Assembly (NCBI GenBank): GCA_022828595.1
Contig: JAKGHH010000003.1
Span: forward strand, 10,726,934-10,790,933
Source of the DNA: Nelumbo lutea
Lineage: Eukaryota > Streptophyta > Magnoliopsida > Proteales > Nelumbonaceae
DNA length: 64,000 nt
Direction of reading: 5' to 3'
Position 1 is the stretch's first letter, and each line of letters starts with the position of its first letter. Shown piece by piece: positions 45,954-57,884 of the stretch. The notes beneath the pieces are model-generated. The model had not been told where the DNA came from and did no database searches. It worked only from the letters and a program-made list of their open reading frames with translations. The translations under genes and the position numbers were made by a program.

Positions 45954-46194
45954 TAAAAGCATTCCACTAAGATAAGATTCCAAAAGAAAAGACGGATCAT
46001 GTGTAGAAATTTCTTCATTTCCTAACACCAAACAAAAAAAGTTAGTGGGTCTCATCAGCACCTGTGGTGGTCTCAAGATGAAGCACTCAGCGCTCCTTGT
46101 TGGGAAAATAAGTCTACCAGTCAACCCTTCTGCCCTACTTTACCAAAAAAAAAAAAAGAAAAACCTTCTGCCCTACCGCTACCACAACCACTTT

Positions 46195-46218
46195 ATATAT
46201 ATATATATATATATATAA
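46195..46218. repeat. (TA)n microsatellite
   Basis: About eleven TA units in gene-free DNA. Confidence 0.9.
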
Positions 46219-46654
46219 AGCTTTGGGCTAGTATACAATTGGTGCTCATCTTGTTGCTTGTATTATTATTGCCCTCTCTCCCTTTTATATGATGGAATAT
46301 AATTGGTGTACTATTGTATGTAAAACCATTCTTGTAGGTTGGTATTTAATGAATCTTTTTTTTTGGGGGGGGTGAACCAACAAGAATATGTATCTTCTAT
46401 GGATTGTTTAAAAAAATGCTTCACCTGCCAGAGTAGAAGAGATGGAACACAGTTCACATAGGCCAAAATCCCTTAGGATAATAGTAGTAATATTGCTGAA
46501 CCAAAAAAAGAAAAAGAAAAAGAAAAAAAAAAGCAGTAATGCTGACTTTCATTTCAATGGAAATATTTGTTATTCTATTATACGTGACGGATAACCAATT
46601 CTCTTGTACCCACAATCCCTTTTTCGAACACAAGGCCAAGAATTCCAACAGATT

Positions 46655-47090
46655 TGATAAAGGAGGGATTGATCTCTTGCCCATACTAACCATCACCCAT
46701 GTGCATTGTGAGACCCATTGCGAGAATAATCTCAGGCCTTGTTGCAAGTTTGGACACAGACAGAGAAAAAATGGAAGCCACACTTGCTTGAAGCTTAGAG
46801 TAGTACTGATTAGCCTTTTTTCCATGTTCACCACAAGTGTAAATCCAGAACCAACACAAGTGATAAGGGAGAGATTGATCTCTTGTCCACATTAACCACC
46901 ACCCATGTGCATTGTGAGATCGAGATCCCCATTGCAACAATTATCGCTTTTTTGCAAGTTTTAGACACATTCACAGAGAAGAAAGAAGAGAATACACTTG
47001 TTTTTGGGTAAACAGAAGTACACTTACTTGAAGCTTTAGGTTGTTGTGTTGTGGTTTGGCCTTTTTCCTTTGTTCATCAGGAGTATAAAT
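46655..47090. repeat. Diverged tandem duplication of about 200 bp
   Basis: GGAGGGATTGATCTCTTG (46663) and GGGAGAGATTGATCTCTTG (46866) start two units that both continue CATTAACCATCACCCATGTG, GTGCATTGTGAGA, then AGTTT(G/T)(A/G)GACACA, and later CTTGAAGCTT and TTCCATGTTC / TTCCTTTGTTC. Frames run across it on both strands, but none has a recognisable domain. Could be a decayed gene or retroelement internal region. Confidence 0.6.
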
Positions 47091-48446
47091 CAAGGCCCAC
47101 TTGGGCCAATAATGGGCTGTACATATCCTACTGAAACAGGAGACCTCGAGATCTTTTGTTCTGTTGAAGATGATGGTGAGTTGAGACTTGAGAGAGGTCC
47201 ACATGTAGATGTAGATAGTAGAGAAGTTGCTCTAGAACATGGACTTGATGACCTGATGAGATGATTCTGGGAGTTGTAAACCGGGCTAGGTTTGTCGATA
47301 TATATGAATTCGGATCTACTTTTTATGAAGAATACAATTAAAAGTATTCTATTTAAGAGAATATGTTGAAAACTGAAACTACCGCCAATATCTATCCATC
47401 AAAACGTACAGCTAAGGACTAATAATTATAATAATGTAAGTTTAGGTAAATTGGGTAATGCTTATTCTAACAAGTGCACATGAGCGTATGGTGAAAAAGC
47501 ACTTATTTTACATAGGGGTATTATATGTATTTTCAAAATGATGTGATAGGCTTATTTCCTGGTTCAAAATAAATGTTTATTTTTAAGTACTTCAAGTTAA
47601 GCCTTATTTTGATATTATGAACTCAGTTTGCATGAGAGAAGTTCTAGTCAAGGTTTAAAATGTCGATGAATTGTGTATCATGCGTTCAAACAAGATCATG
47701 ATAATTCACAAATAAATCAACTGAAAACCAAGCAGATTTTCTGTCAAAACATGGAATTGGCCTAGAGAATTCGAATTTATATACTTGGTTTTTAGAGTTT
47801 CCAGGTCAGCTTAGAATCTTAGGATTTGAAGACGCTACTGGCCTACCTGTGTTAAGAGACTCTTAATGTTATGGGTGGGGCCCAAGAGTTTCAAAGAGAA
47901 CTTATTGGAATCAGGGGTAAGGCGGGCTATATCTTTTCCAGTAATTTTTATAGTATTTTTTATAATGGTTAATAAAATTTTAAGACGAACACCCCCCACC
48001 TAGAATAAATTAAACTTTGGAATTAAAAAAAAAGAAAGATAAAACAACTGAAGATACGCATTAACGTTTGAAACCATTAAAATGTCGAAGCTTTCATTAT
48101 TTATCATAGGAGTCTCAATACCGATACAATGTCATATGTATTAATTAATACCTTCTAAATCTTGGTTCTACAACATTTAGTCAACAACTCATCTAATAGT
48201 TGGTCCCACTTCGATCGATCCCCTCTCGATATATTTATTTATTTATTTATTTTGATTCATTATATTCAAACATTTTATTAAGAATCCGAGAAAGAGGGGG
48301 CATGAGATCTTACCCTCGAAACAATAACGAAGAGAAGAAGCTTGATACAAAGAAGGAAAGGATAAAACATAGAACAAATAAAAACTTAAGAGGAATAACA
48401 GGGGTTGAAAACCCTTATTTAATCTAAATGATCTACAAACAGTTTT
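47091..48446. other. Gene-free stretch
   Basis: The frame at 47046-47264 (+) has no recognisable motif. A run of (ATTT)n lies near 48230-48252. Nothing else supported. Confidence 0.4.
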
Positions 48447-49042
48447 TGATTGATTCGTGATGGGTTGTAAATCACCCTGGTTGGCTGCCACGTGGGTGGC
48501 AGTGTAGAACATGACGTGGAACAACACAACATTACGGCCAAGGACATGTGATTGGCCCGCATTTGCCGCAAAGATAGGCATTGGTGCACACCGTGAACCT
48601 TGGACGACCAAGAACACGTGGCAAATGCCAAGCAAAGCTCAACCGGTCGAACCTATTTTCTTACCTATTAAAAGTGTAGAACGCACTCTTACAACCTCAG
48701 TTGAGGACTACCTCGGGACCCGTAGTGTGTCCCTCAACTCAATTGAGGAGTAGAACGACACTCCCCAAAAGGTATTTAAAGGCATGCTGCCCAGGGTATT
48801 CTTTCTTTTTTCTATTTTTAGCATTCTAGTTCTCTTCTTTCTCTCTGGCTTACTTGTTTTCCAAACTCTGATGCTCGGTACTACCACACTCATCCTAAAC
48901 AACTCTGCCCAGCCGACCTCCACATCGGCTTATTGACTCGAGCGTTAGACTGCTCCTGCCCAATTTACAACCTCGGGGCGTCTGACCCTCTTCTTGTAGG
49001 TCATCGAATCTACTACAACTCGTCCGACTCATTAGGACATCA
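48447..49042 (+). mobile_element. LTR-like retrotransposon fragment, possibly a solo LTR
   Basis: GC-richer than its surroundings, with a TATTTAAAGGC promoter-like motif near 48771, a CT-rich leader, and a terminal phrase GGACATCA followed by TTTGGTGCTCC, which is the layout of a plant Ty3-type LTR end followed by a primer-binding site. No second copy lies in the window and no target-site duplication was seen, so boundaries are approximate. Confidence 0.35.
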
Positions 49043-49099
49043 TTTGGTGCTCCTTCACCTTAGCTCTAATAAAACGCAGCCAAACAGGTGTGGGATCTG

Positions 49100-49740
49100 A
49101 TTAGTCAGTGGTTGTTAATCCCTAGTGACATGAAGATATGGTGGATTAATTTATTGAGGCAGAGAGGAAACATAATAATAATTTATTAGAGAGGAGTGCT
49201 TACGTGTTATGAGAGATTTGGAAGAATAGAAATAAAAGTATTTTCTAATATTTCTGTCCCTCCCCAAATCGTAGTAGAGAAGGCAAAAAAAAGAAAAAAA
49301 AAAAAAGATGAATATGTTTTTATTTTGCAGGTTTATAGAATTATTGGAGCAAAGAAGTGGGTGGATGTTTCTTGGCATCCACCATATCAAAATCAACTTT
49401 GATGCATCTTGTTTGAGTGATGGAAGGTGTTTGGTTGCGACTGTGGCTAAAAATCACCTAGGCAGAGTTTTGGACATCAAGGGTTACAATATTGTCATCT
49501 CTTCCATCAATGTTGTGGAGGCCTGGGCTGCGTGTGAGGCCCATAATTTGGCTACAAATTTTGCGGAGCAAGAAATTATCATAAAAGGAGCTTCGAGATA
49601 GTTATTTCTTGTTTTAGAGGTCAAGTTGAGCTTCCCTAGATACTAAGAAATATTGTGAAGGAATGCTTAATAATCAGAGACCAGAGACCAGCTTAGGCAT
49701 GGGATGTAGCACCTCCTTGTTTTATCAAAAAAAAAAAAAA
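49100..49740 (+). pseudogene. Second LINE fragment: 3' end with RNase H domain and poly(A)
   Basis: The plus strand carries EIWKNRNKSIF (about 49209-49241), a motif that follows the zf-RVT region of plant LINEs. After an intervening stop and frame change it reads HHIKINFDASCLSDG and GRVLDIKGYN, the start of a type I RNase H domain, continuing AWAACEAHNLATNF. It ends in an A run at 49727-49740. It is heavily 5'-truncated and decayed, and lies in the opposite orientation to the intronic LINE at 28008-31190. Confidence 0.8.
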
Positions 49741-49834
49741 CATCAAATCATCTCTTAACCATTATTGGATTTAGAATTCTATATATAAATAGAAACATAA
49801 TATTATAATAAATCACATATTTTTTTGTACTTTA

Positions 49835-49975
49835 TTCTCAGTTTGATAGGAATACAAATACAAATACATAGAATGCAAAATATTATATTTTATATTATTT
49901 TGTATGTATTTACACCATATAATATATAAAATATAAGGTTTTACACTATATGTATTTGTTTTTATACTCCTTACT
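49835..49975. mobile_element. Decayed Tourist-like MITE, family A, copy 5
   Basis: TTCTCAGTTTGATAGGAATA and the right part TTGTTTTTATACTCCTTACTA correspond to the ends of the FDH-associated copies; internal AGGTTTTACACTATATGTAT matches copy 2. Ends are degraded. Confidence 0.55.
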
Positions 49976-52900
49976 ACTTGTAAATTTGACTGACAGAGTC
50001 CTTAAGGAATAGCATGTTTTTAAAAAAAAGTTCGTGGATCCGAATATGGAGTATAGAGAGGCAAAAGTGGTCTCTTGTTTGCGCATCACCATCGACATTG
50101 TACAGTCTAGTGTTGTCAGACTCGGACTGAACATCCTGTGCAATCTGAGTCTCACAACAGTGGTAGACCATTACATGAAATCTGAATCCAGTAATTATTT
50201 ATATTGTGATTAGAAATAATAAAAGAATGTCCTCGCGAGTTTCGTTTCTTTCCTCCAGTGTGATAATATATATATATACAAATAGGTGGTGTTCATATTT
50301 CCGATGTGCAGCTGGGACGTGCCGTGAGGTAGGTGTAAGGACCTAGCCACTTAGGAGTTAAGGAGTAGATCCGGACTCGTCAATCCAACTCCTTGAAAGC
50401 CAAGTACGTACAATGGTTCCATGTGAGCACCCTATTTGTTTATAGATTAACAGACCAACATTAACCAAGCTAATTAAAATATACATAGAATCCATACGAA
50501 CACCACATATTTGTATATATGTTTATATGATGATGCCAGGTTACTGTCTCATTTGTAAAGTCTAAATCATTGACTTGTGCAATATATGAGTTCAAATCAA
50601 CCCCCCTCCAAATTACATGACAGGGATGTGCTGTAGGATGTTGTGGGGGGCTGATTTACTCTCCAATATATATAAAACAAGTTGGAAGAACAACTCTACT
50701 CTATCACTAGCTATCCATAGGGATCGTCTAGCAATTGTAGGAACAGGATTTAGGAAGCCCGCAGACATGTTGAGTCCGATCCACCAATTAGCCAGTACTC
50801 CCTGTTCTTAGTTGAAATAATATTGTTTCTTGAGATGCAATGCACACAGCTGTGAAAGTCCTCTGGTGGTAACTTGGTTGATGGTGAATTGGTGATGTTA
50901 ATTTGTCCTTTCGAATCAAACAAGAAATATCTTTTTTTTGCTTAAGACAAGTCGTGGCGGGGAGTAGTAGAAGCTAGCAAAATAAGAATCTCCCTTTTTC
51001 TTTTACTGCTCACTACAGTGTGATTGGTTTTTTGGGTCAACGGAATTGCTATAGCTACGTATAGTTTTAAGCACCAACAATAAAAAAAGTAGTTGATAAA
51101 ATATTGATTCCCTATCTCACTACAGTGTGCTTCATCGCCTTTAAAGCCTAAAGGATAAATAAAATGAAAGCAAGATGCGGAAAGCGAGAATAGTGCAGAA
51201 ACGGAGGTCGAATTGAAGCCACCGTGCCCCGACACCCACACACACTAGATTGGTTGATTAATTCTTTTACAAATAAAGTTGATTATTTGGGTTGACAGAT
51301 CAGCTTTTGTTGAACTGATCATGAAAGTTGAGGAGCACTAACGCTTTTATATATAATAAGTTTTCCAAAGAGAAATGGATAATGTTGAAGAAGTTTTCCT
51401 AGCATTCAGGAGCCATTCACTTCACTATGCTGCCACTTTGCATTTACCACAACCAGCTAGCGGTATCGATGAACAAAAGCGAACTCATTCCCCGGCCGCT
51501 TATTGGTTATTGACTTATTGCCCAATGCCCACCCACCTCAATGCCTCATCATCAGCTTGATTTTATGGCTACGTTTGTTTCATTGTAGAAACATTTTCAG
51601 ATTGGTTGCCTCTTTTATGATCATGGGAATCCTTTTCGTGTTTATTTACATAAAAGCTAATTAAAATGAGAGAGAAAAAAAAAAGATTTTTCCCTGTAAA
51701 AGTGGAAAAAATAATTAAAAAAAAAATCAGCCTTAAAAATTTTGTACCCACATTTTAATTAAAGTGAAATATACACAGTAATTAAGAGAAAAGCATGACA
51801 ACCCATTCTGTGCTGCCATGTAATAATCCTGAGGTGGTCGGTTCACCTGCTTATTAATTAGCAGTAAGTGTGTTGCCAATTAAACCGGAAGATTTGTTGG
51901 ATGCAAAAGTTGTTTTTTTTTTTCAGTAGTACAAATTACAAATTACAACTTACAAGGATTAAGGGATAAGAGCAGAGTGCACGTGAGGTCCATATTCAGA
52001 TGAATGCTAAGTGATTATCTCAGTTATTGAAAGTTGGCACGAAAATAGAGAGTCACAAAAACAAATGTACTCCAAAGCCCCGAGCAACACTATCCCGCTA
52101 AAGAAAAGCTCTTGATCTTTTGGAATTCTTCAGGTTGCTATAATGAATCTTTAATCTTATTTCTCATGCATTATACATTGATTGTAATCTCTGCAGTAAT
52201 GAACCTTTTTTCGTTTGGTGCATGAAAAAAAATATAAAATAAAGAGAAGGTCAAAAGCTGTAATTAAAATCAAAAGTCTTTGATCTTGATATATTTAATT
52301 TATTAATTGTACAAGTGTGTAAATTTTGGCTTGAGTGTTATAATTTCAGGAATCTACAACTGACAAGACAAACAACAAATGGCGTGTGACAAATAGAGGA
52401 GGGCTGAACTTAACATCCATGGTTCAGCTGGTTTGAATTGTTTTAATTTGGATAAACTATCTAAATAGGTTGAAGTGAACAGCCCAATATACAATTGATT
52501 GACAGTTGATCTATATATATATATATATGATTTGGGCTCTCTGGATTGTTCATTAAGCAAAACTTAAAAGAAAGTTAGCTGTATAGGGCCCTCCTTGGAA
52601 ATCCAAAAGCCGCTGGACAGACCTTTAATTGACAACTGATTGGGCTCTCTCAATTTTTAGCCAAACATAGATTCTAAGTTTTTGGAAAAATGATATGAGA
52701 AGAAGTTTTTGGATGATTAACCTTTTTTTTTCATTCTTGCAATTTTTGGGAGTTTCATTGTAACGATCAAAGCACCACATTTGATGAAAAATCTTTATTT
52801 ATTTTTATTATTTCAATCCAATTTGGGGAGCTTAATTATATGCTATTTTCGAGAACAATATGAATCCAAGAGCAAATAGGAATAAATGTAGAAACTATAT

Positions 52901-53120
52901 CATTTTCACCAGTTCTCCAGATAATTGAAGACTAAACGACAACACAAAATTAAAAACCTTTCAAAGCAAAAGTGGCATCACCATTGGACTAGAAAGAGGC
53001 AGGAACGATATAATTTATCAGGGGACAAAAGCAGATCCAATGAGGATCATATGACGAAATAGCTCAATACCATATATTAATTAATAATTATGCACCCAAC
53101 GTGGACACACATACACTCGA
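49976..53120. other. Gene-free stretch
   Basis: A half copy of the 591-713 foldback family is visible near 50296-50375. The 64-residue frame at 50617-50811 (+), 99-residue frame at 50942-51241 (-) and 61-residue frame at 51375-51560 (+) have no recognised motif and no supporting splice context. A short (AT)n run lies at about 52512-52528. I see no real gene here. Confidence 0.45.
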
Positions 53121-53690
53121 TCTTTTTTTTATTTTTTATTATTTTTTTGAAATCGCTCAAAAGCATCATATTACATTCAATCAAGAAATTGAAGGTAATC
53201 ACCAACAGAAGAAAACAAACACATCTCCAATCCACCACAAACTATGAACGAAGCTGACAGAGGAGGAATCCAAAAGACAGGTATCACAGGAAACTCACTA
53301 TGAGCAGCATCAACTGGAGACCCACGAACGAGACTCACCATGAATAGCAACTGCTGAAGAATCGCGAACTGACAGAGGAAGAAACCAAAAGACTGCCTTC
53401 ACCAGCGGACAACGAGCTTGAGCGAGAACCTCGAACAGGAATCAAACCACGAATAAGGAAAACAAAACATTGAGAAAACTCAACAGAAAAACCTCAATAA
53501 AACTTGAAAGGGAGGCTCTCTCAAAACAAAAAGAAAGGGAAGAGGAAGAGAAAGCAGGAGGAAGGTGAAGGAGAGCCCAGATGGGCGGCTTCCTTCAGGG
53601 GATCCTGAAGAGAGCCGCCCCCAACGAAATCCCTTTGAGAGCGCCTCTAGCGAAGGAACCCTAGATTTCTATAACTAGCTTTGTTATCAG
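53121..53690 (-). mobile_element. Probable 3' end of a retrotransposed sequence
   Basis: Read on the minus strand, a GC-richer body (with GGGCGGCTCTCTTCAGG and a nearby inverse GAAGGAAGCCGCCC) is followed by a tail of A-rich text ending in the T-rich plus-strand run at 53121-53147. This is the shape of a 5'-truncated LINE 3' UTR or retroposed transcript. No coding motif and no target-site duplication were found. Confidence 0.4.
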
Positions 53691-54324
53691 ACGGCTATAG
53701 AGGAAGTGATTATTGCATCCTAGTGCACACTCAATCACTTGGTACCACATAATTGACCTAATTATTTAAGTATGCTCCTTTTCTATCCCTATCTCTATTA
53801 ATGGGTCTTTTCTGCCCACAAGCCGGTGGCAAGGCCGGAATTTATTACCAAATGGATTGGATCGAATTTGGTAGAGAGTATATATGATCTGAATCCCATA
53901 AGAATTCATTGGATTTTTAAGAATACGATTCAAATTCGAATATCTTATGGGACATCTGATTCAATTAGAATTGTAATAAAAAGTTTTTGATTTAATATAA
54001 TAATATATTATAATTTATAATATATAATATTTCATTACTAATGGATCGATGATCGGGATATATCTGATTAAACGAATCAATCCAATCCGATCAAATTTAT
54101 TAGAATCAATGGAAGGTATTTAAATCTGGCTCTTATTAGATCGAATTTGAATTCAAATCAGATCTGATCTGATTGAGGCTGTGGGTAAGAGAATTAGAGC
54201 TGTTGGCCCAGCAACTTTGAGTCATGATATGGGCTCTTCTTCTTCATGCCCCTTAATTAGTCAGGCACCCGTTCAGTAGTGTGCATACTTTCCGACGCAG
54301 AAGCTTTAGTTATAAGGATTAAGG
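53691..54324. other. Gene-free stretch
   Basis: Nothing recognised; AT-rich with scattered GGATCCGATT-like phrases. Confidence 0.45.
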
Positions 54325-54625
54325 CCTCGTTCGCTTTATGATAAGTTATTTACTCATGTTCTTTTATTTCTCAGGTAAATAAGGTAATGACTATTTTAGT
54401 CATAAAAATCTATTATTAAAAGGGGCATTTTTGTCCCATTCAAATATTAGCAATTTTCTTTCTAAGTGGAAAAGTTATTTATCCACCTAAGAGATGGGTA
54501 TCAACCAGAAAAATAAATTTCCCTGGTGCCCACATTAATCTGAACAATGAACATGAAATTCTTGCACAATATTAACCAATATCCCATTGACCAACTTTTC
54601 CTCTTCTCAAAATCCAAAAAAAATA
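54325..54625. repeat. 370-bp dispersed repeat, inverted copy
   Basis: The reverse complement of this block shares GGATTTTGAGAAGAGG, AATATCCC, ATGTGGGCACCAGGG, AAATTTATTTTTC and ATTTTTATGACTAAAAT with 1508-1875 and 18790-19585, in the same order. Confidence 0.6.
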
Positions 54626-55083
54626 ACATCATTGTCGTCAGATGATTGTAACGATGATTTGGGATCAAATCCCGTCCTCAACTAGGGGTGGGGGTCATGG
54701 CCTTATGGGTTTGGGGATGGGGATGGGCAACCCCGGTTGTGTCTTGTGTGTAGCCCCATGGAAAAAAAAGGGAAAAAAAAAGATAAATTGATTTTAATAA
54801 GATGAAGGTCCACGACCATGTGATGTATATATGGACCACCACCACCATCATTTATTCCTCAAATCCAACGGACCGGACCCTACACAAGGCCGACGATATC
54901 CATGGTGATGCTCATTATGACGATAACGTGACGATGATCATTCACAACATCCACTCGGTGATCACCACTCTGCTCATCACCACTCGCAGAGCCGCAGTTG
55001 GGAAAAAACATGCCACGATCTTCAAATTTTTAATGACACATGCATTCACATTCTGATCGCCTTATTCTAAGAGTAATGGGTCA
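54626..55083. other. Gene-free stretch
   Basis: The 84-residue frame at 54802-55056 (+) is His/Thr-rich and unrecognised; probably not a gene. Confidence 0.35.
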
Positions 55084-55281
55084 TGATGAAGGGTGATTTG
55101 ACCTGATTTAGCAAGGGGGGACACGTGGATACGATTCTTCAGCAAAGCCACAACTCAATGAAGAGAGACTCGTCAGTAGGTCTGGAGCTTAGTGATCGGT
55201 CACCTTGATGCAAAGCTATTATGGTATGTAGCCACTTTGGAATCAAGTCACCTCGGTGTACCGACCAGTTCGTGACCAGTA
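55084..55281 (+). mobile_element. Truncated LTR, direct orientation
   Basis: From TGATGAAGGGTGATTTGACC to GTACCGACCAGTTCGTGAC this block matches the first 200 bases of the full LTR at 56920-57566 with scattered differences. The similarity then stops abruptly, so about two thirds of this LTR is missing. Confidence 0.8.
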
Positions 55282-55414
55282 CGGATGGAGTTTGGGTGAA
55301 GCTGATCGATAATGATGTTAAAGAACTTAATAATTTCTATGATGAAGGGGTGGAGCGGAAAGCGCAGCCCAGCTACGAGTTGTTCCTCAAAAACTGCGAC
55401 CTCATAATGGTCAT

Positions 55415-56058
55415 TGATGATGCGTGATCTAGAAGCTCCTTGCTGGAGAACTGCTTGGACATACTTGCGTGGCTATCTGGATCAATCTGCAAAACAATGC
55501 TTAGAGGGACCGGGGTGGAAGACCTGATGAGGTTAATCCGATGCTTAAGTCAGTATTTTGTGTGTTTGCGAGCTAGTATGGATGCTAGAGAGCTTGAATG
55601 TGAGTAATCGTATGTACTTGGACCCTGGAGGGGTTGATGCCCTTACTTAGCTGAGCTATCATGGATCTCGCGAAATGGTTTTGGGATCTTCGGCCTGAGT
55701 TGGGTGAGATCCGTTTCCGCTTTAGTCGGGGAATAATGTATCAATTGATGAAGTTTATTGTCGCCGCCCGATCCGGGCAGGGAGAGGATAAGGTCTACTG
55801 TTATGCGGCATGATCCCGTGATGTTCGGAGTCTGCTAGGAAGCTTTTGGAGTCGATTATATGTCACTTCGGTTCCTGAGCCCTGAACTAGCTTAGGCATC
55901 GAGGTGCCTTTATGCCGAGGTGGCTTTATGCTGAGGTGGCCAAACATCCGAACTCTAAAAACTGTTGACTACGCTCCCCTTGCTGAGTTGTCATTCTACA
56001 GGCAGATCGCGTCCAGGTGACCTTTACTTACTAGGTCATGCCAAATTACCCCTCATCA
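55415..56058 (-). mobile_element. Inverted LTR, probably a solo LTR inserted inside the older element
   Basis: The reverse complement begins TGATGAGGGGTAATTTGGC and aligns along its length with the LTR at 56920-57566: TGACCTAG(C/T)AAG, ACAACTCAGC, GGAACCGAAGTGACA, GACTCCGAAC, CCTTATCCTCTC, GGCCGAAGATCC, ACTTAAGCAT and TGTTTTGCAGA in order. Flanking pentamers GTCAT (55410-55414) and TTCAT (56059-56063) match at 4 of 5, as a 5-bp LTR-element duplication would. Confidence 0.75.
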
Positions 56059-56063
56059 TTCAT

Positions 56064-56919
56064 GATCCTAAGGGTACTGACCTAAGGGAATACTGAAGAG
56101 AAGGGTGTCGGGGAGACGGTAACGAGCCATTAAGGACAGTAACCTGTCCGAGGTTATCGTGGAAGGATTGAAGTTGTCTGGGTCCCAACCTCGAGTAGAA
56201 GACGAGACCCCCTCCCCGGAGGTCATCCGCTCTGCCTGAGGATCGGGGTCCTCAAACCGAGCTGGCCGACTCCAAGTAAAGACACTTTCCCTGAAAGATT
56301 CAAGAAGGAGCTTTTCGACGAAGAGCTAGCCTCACCAGTAGGTGTTGAGAACCGCATCTCGGCACCCCCGAGCTCACTAGAATCGCTAAGGAGCTTATTT
56401 GTGCTAAGACTAGACATATTGGACAAAAAAAAAAAAGAAAAAAGAAAAAGGGAAATTTAGGGCAAGAAGGCAAACTCACCAAAGAAAGCGGAAACGACCT
56501 TGGACACAAGAGGAGAGAATGGCAAGCTGAAGAACTTCGATGCGAACTCAAGAAAGCTTAGTCACACAATTTATGGCGAGGAAGATGGCCCTTTGGCCCC
56601 TATTTATAATCCACCACATCCGACGATCAACGGTTCTGATATGTGCGATTTGACAACTCCTATGGAAACCGGCTGCACGCTACCCGAGGATGAAATCAGT
56701 TGAGCGTGTTCTTTGACGTCCACGGAGTTTATAAATAGTGTGATATCCGTGCATATCCGACACGCGATCTAGGTCATTCCCTGGTCGAGCCGGACGGTCC
56801 ATAGAACCAACCAAGAGAACCACCCCCCTTGTCACTTGGTCATCGTGCCAAATCCACTTGGGCTTGTCATGAACTCCCCGCACCAGGTCGAGACCCCTGA
56901 CATGGGGAGTGGGGGCAAT
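56064..56919 (+). mobile_element. Internal remnant of the LTR element, with polypurine tract
   Basis: Non-coding or decayed internal region between the LTR copies. GGGGAGTGGGGG at 56904-56915, four bases before the next LTR, is a good polypurine tract for second-strand priming. Short frames on both strands (56223-56426, 56500-56703) show no gag or pol motif, so this element was non-autonomous or has lost its coding region. Confidence 0.6.
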
Positions 56920-57566
56920 TGATGAAGGGTGATTTGACCTGACCTAGCAAGGGGGGATACGTGGATACGATCCGCCAGCAAAGCCACAACTCAGCGAGGA
57001 GAGACTCATCAGCAGGTTGGGAGCTCGATGATCGATCACCTCAGCACAAAGCTACCTCGGTATGTAGCCACCTTGGAATCATGTCACTTTGGCGTACCGA
57101 CCAGTTTGTGACATAGGAGCCGAAGTGACACGTAATTGGCCCTAGGCGACTCCGAACCTCACAGGATTACATCGCGCGATGGTAGGCCTTATCCTCTCTC
57201 CGTTTGGATCAAGCGGTAACGACATGGATCGTAAACTAGCACGATACCCTTCGGATAAAGTAGGAACGGACCTCATCCTTCTAGGCCGAAGATCCTGAAA
57301 CTGTTTCGTGAGCTTTACGGAAACTCTATATATAAAGGCAGCAACCCCTATGGGGCTTAGGTATGCCTAATATCATTTGCACACTAGCACTCTAGCTCAT
57401 TTCAATTCACAATCTACCGCAAGAATACTAACTTAAGCATTTAAGCGATCTCGGTGGGTTAACCAGCCAGGTTCTCTAAACTCACTGTTTTGCAGAATAA
57501 CCAGCTCGTCATAGAGCTAACCTCCAATCATCCTCCAAAAGGCAGCATCTAGTTCGTGCTCCATCA
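56920..57566 (+). mobile_element. Full-length LTR (3' LTR)
   Basis: A 647-bp unit beginning TGATGAAGGG and ending CTCCATCA (TG...CA termini). It holds a TATATAAA box at 57328-57335 and follows a polypurine tract, so it is the downstream LTR. Not coding. Confidence 0.75.
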
Positions 57567-57785
57567 CGTCGGGTGAATGGGAGACTATTGATTGATTTCG
57601 ACTAGAAAATGGATCGGATCAGTTTTGTTGGACCACATGTGCCTGTTGCTGCCGTGTGTTAGTAGTTCTCTTAAGTACTCTTAAATTTTAACTATTTGGT
57701 GGTCCTTCTAAATAAGGGAAAATCCATCTAAACAATAAAAAATTGGTAAAATATAAAATCCTCCCTTAAGCTTCTTTTGGGTAAT
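57567..57785. other. Short gene-free stretch
   Basis: Nothing recognised. Confidence 0.4.
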
Positions 57786-57884
57786 CCGCTGTGTTTGGTT
57801 TGAAGGAAAAAGTAGGGAAGGAAGGGAAATTTTTACACGCCTTGTATAAATTTTCCTACCTTTTCCTGCAAACCAAACACAGCC
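57786..57884. mobile_element. Tourist-like MITE, family B, copy 3
   Basis: A copy of about 99 bp with GCTGTGTTTGGTTTGAAGG at the left and CAAACCAAACACAGCC at the right, followed by TTA. Internal CCTTGTATAAATTTT is shared with copy 2. Confidence 0.8.

Noticed and set aside
46454..46834. 126-residue minus-strand frame as a gene
   Set aside because: Lies over the diverged tandem duplication with no recognised domain; retained only as a repeat observation.
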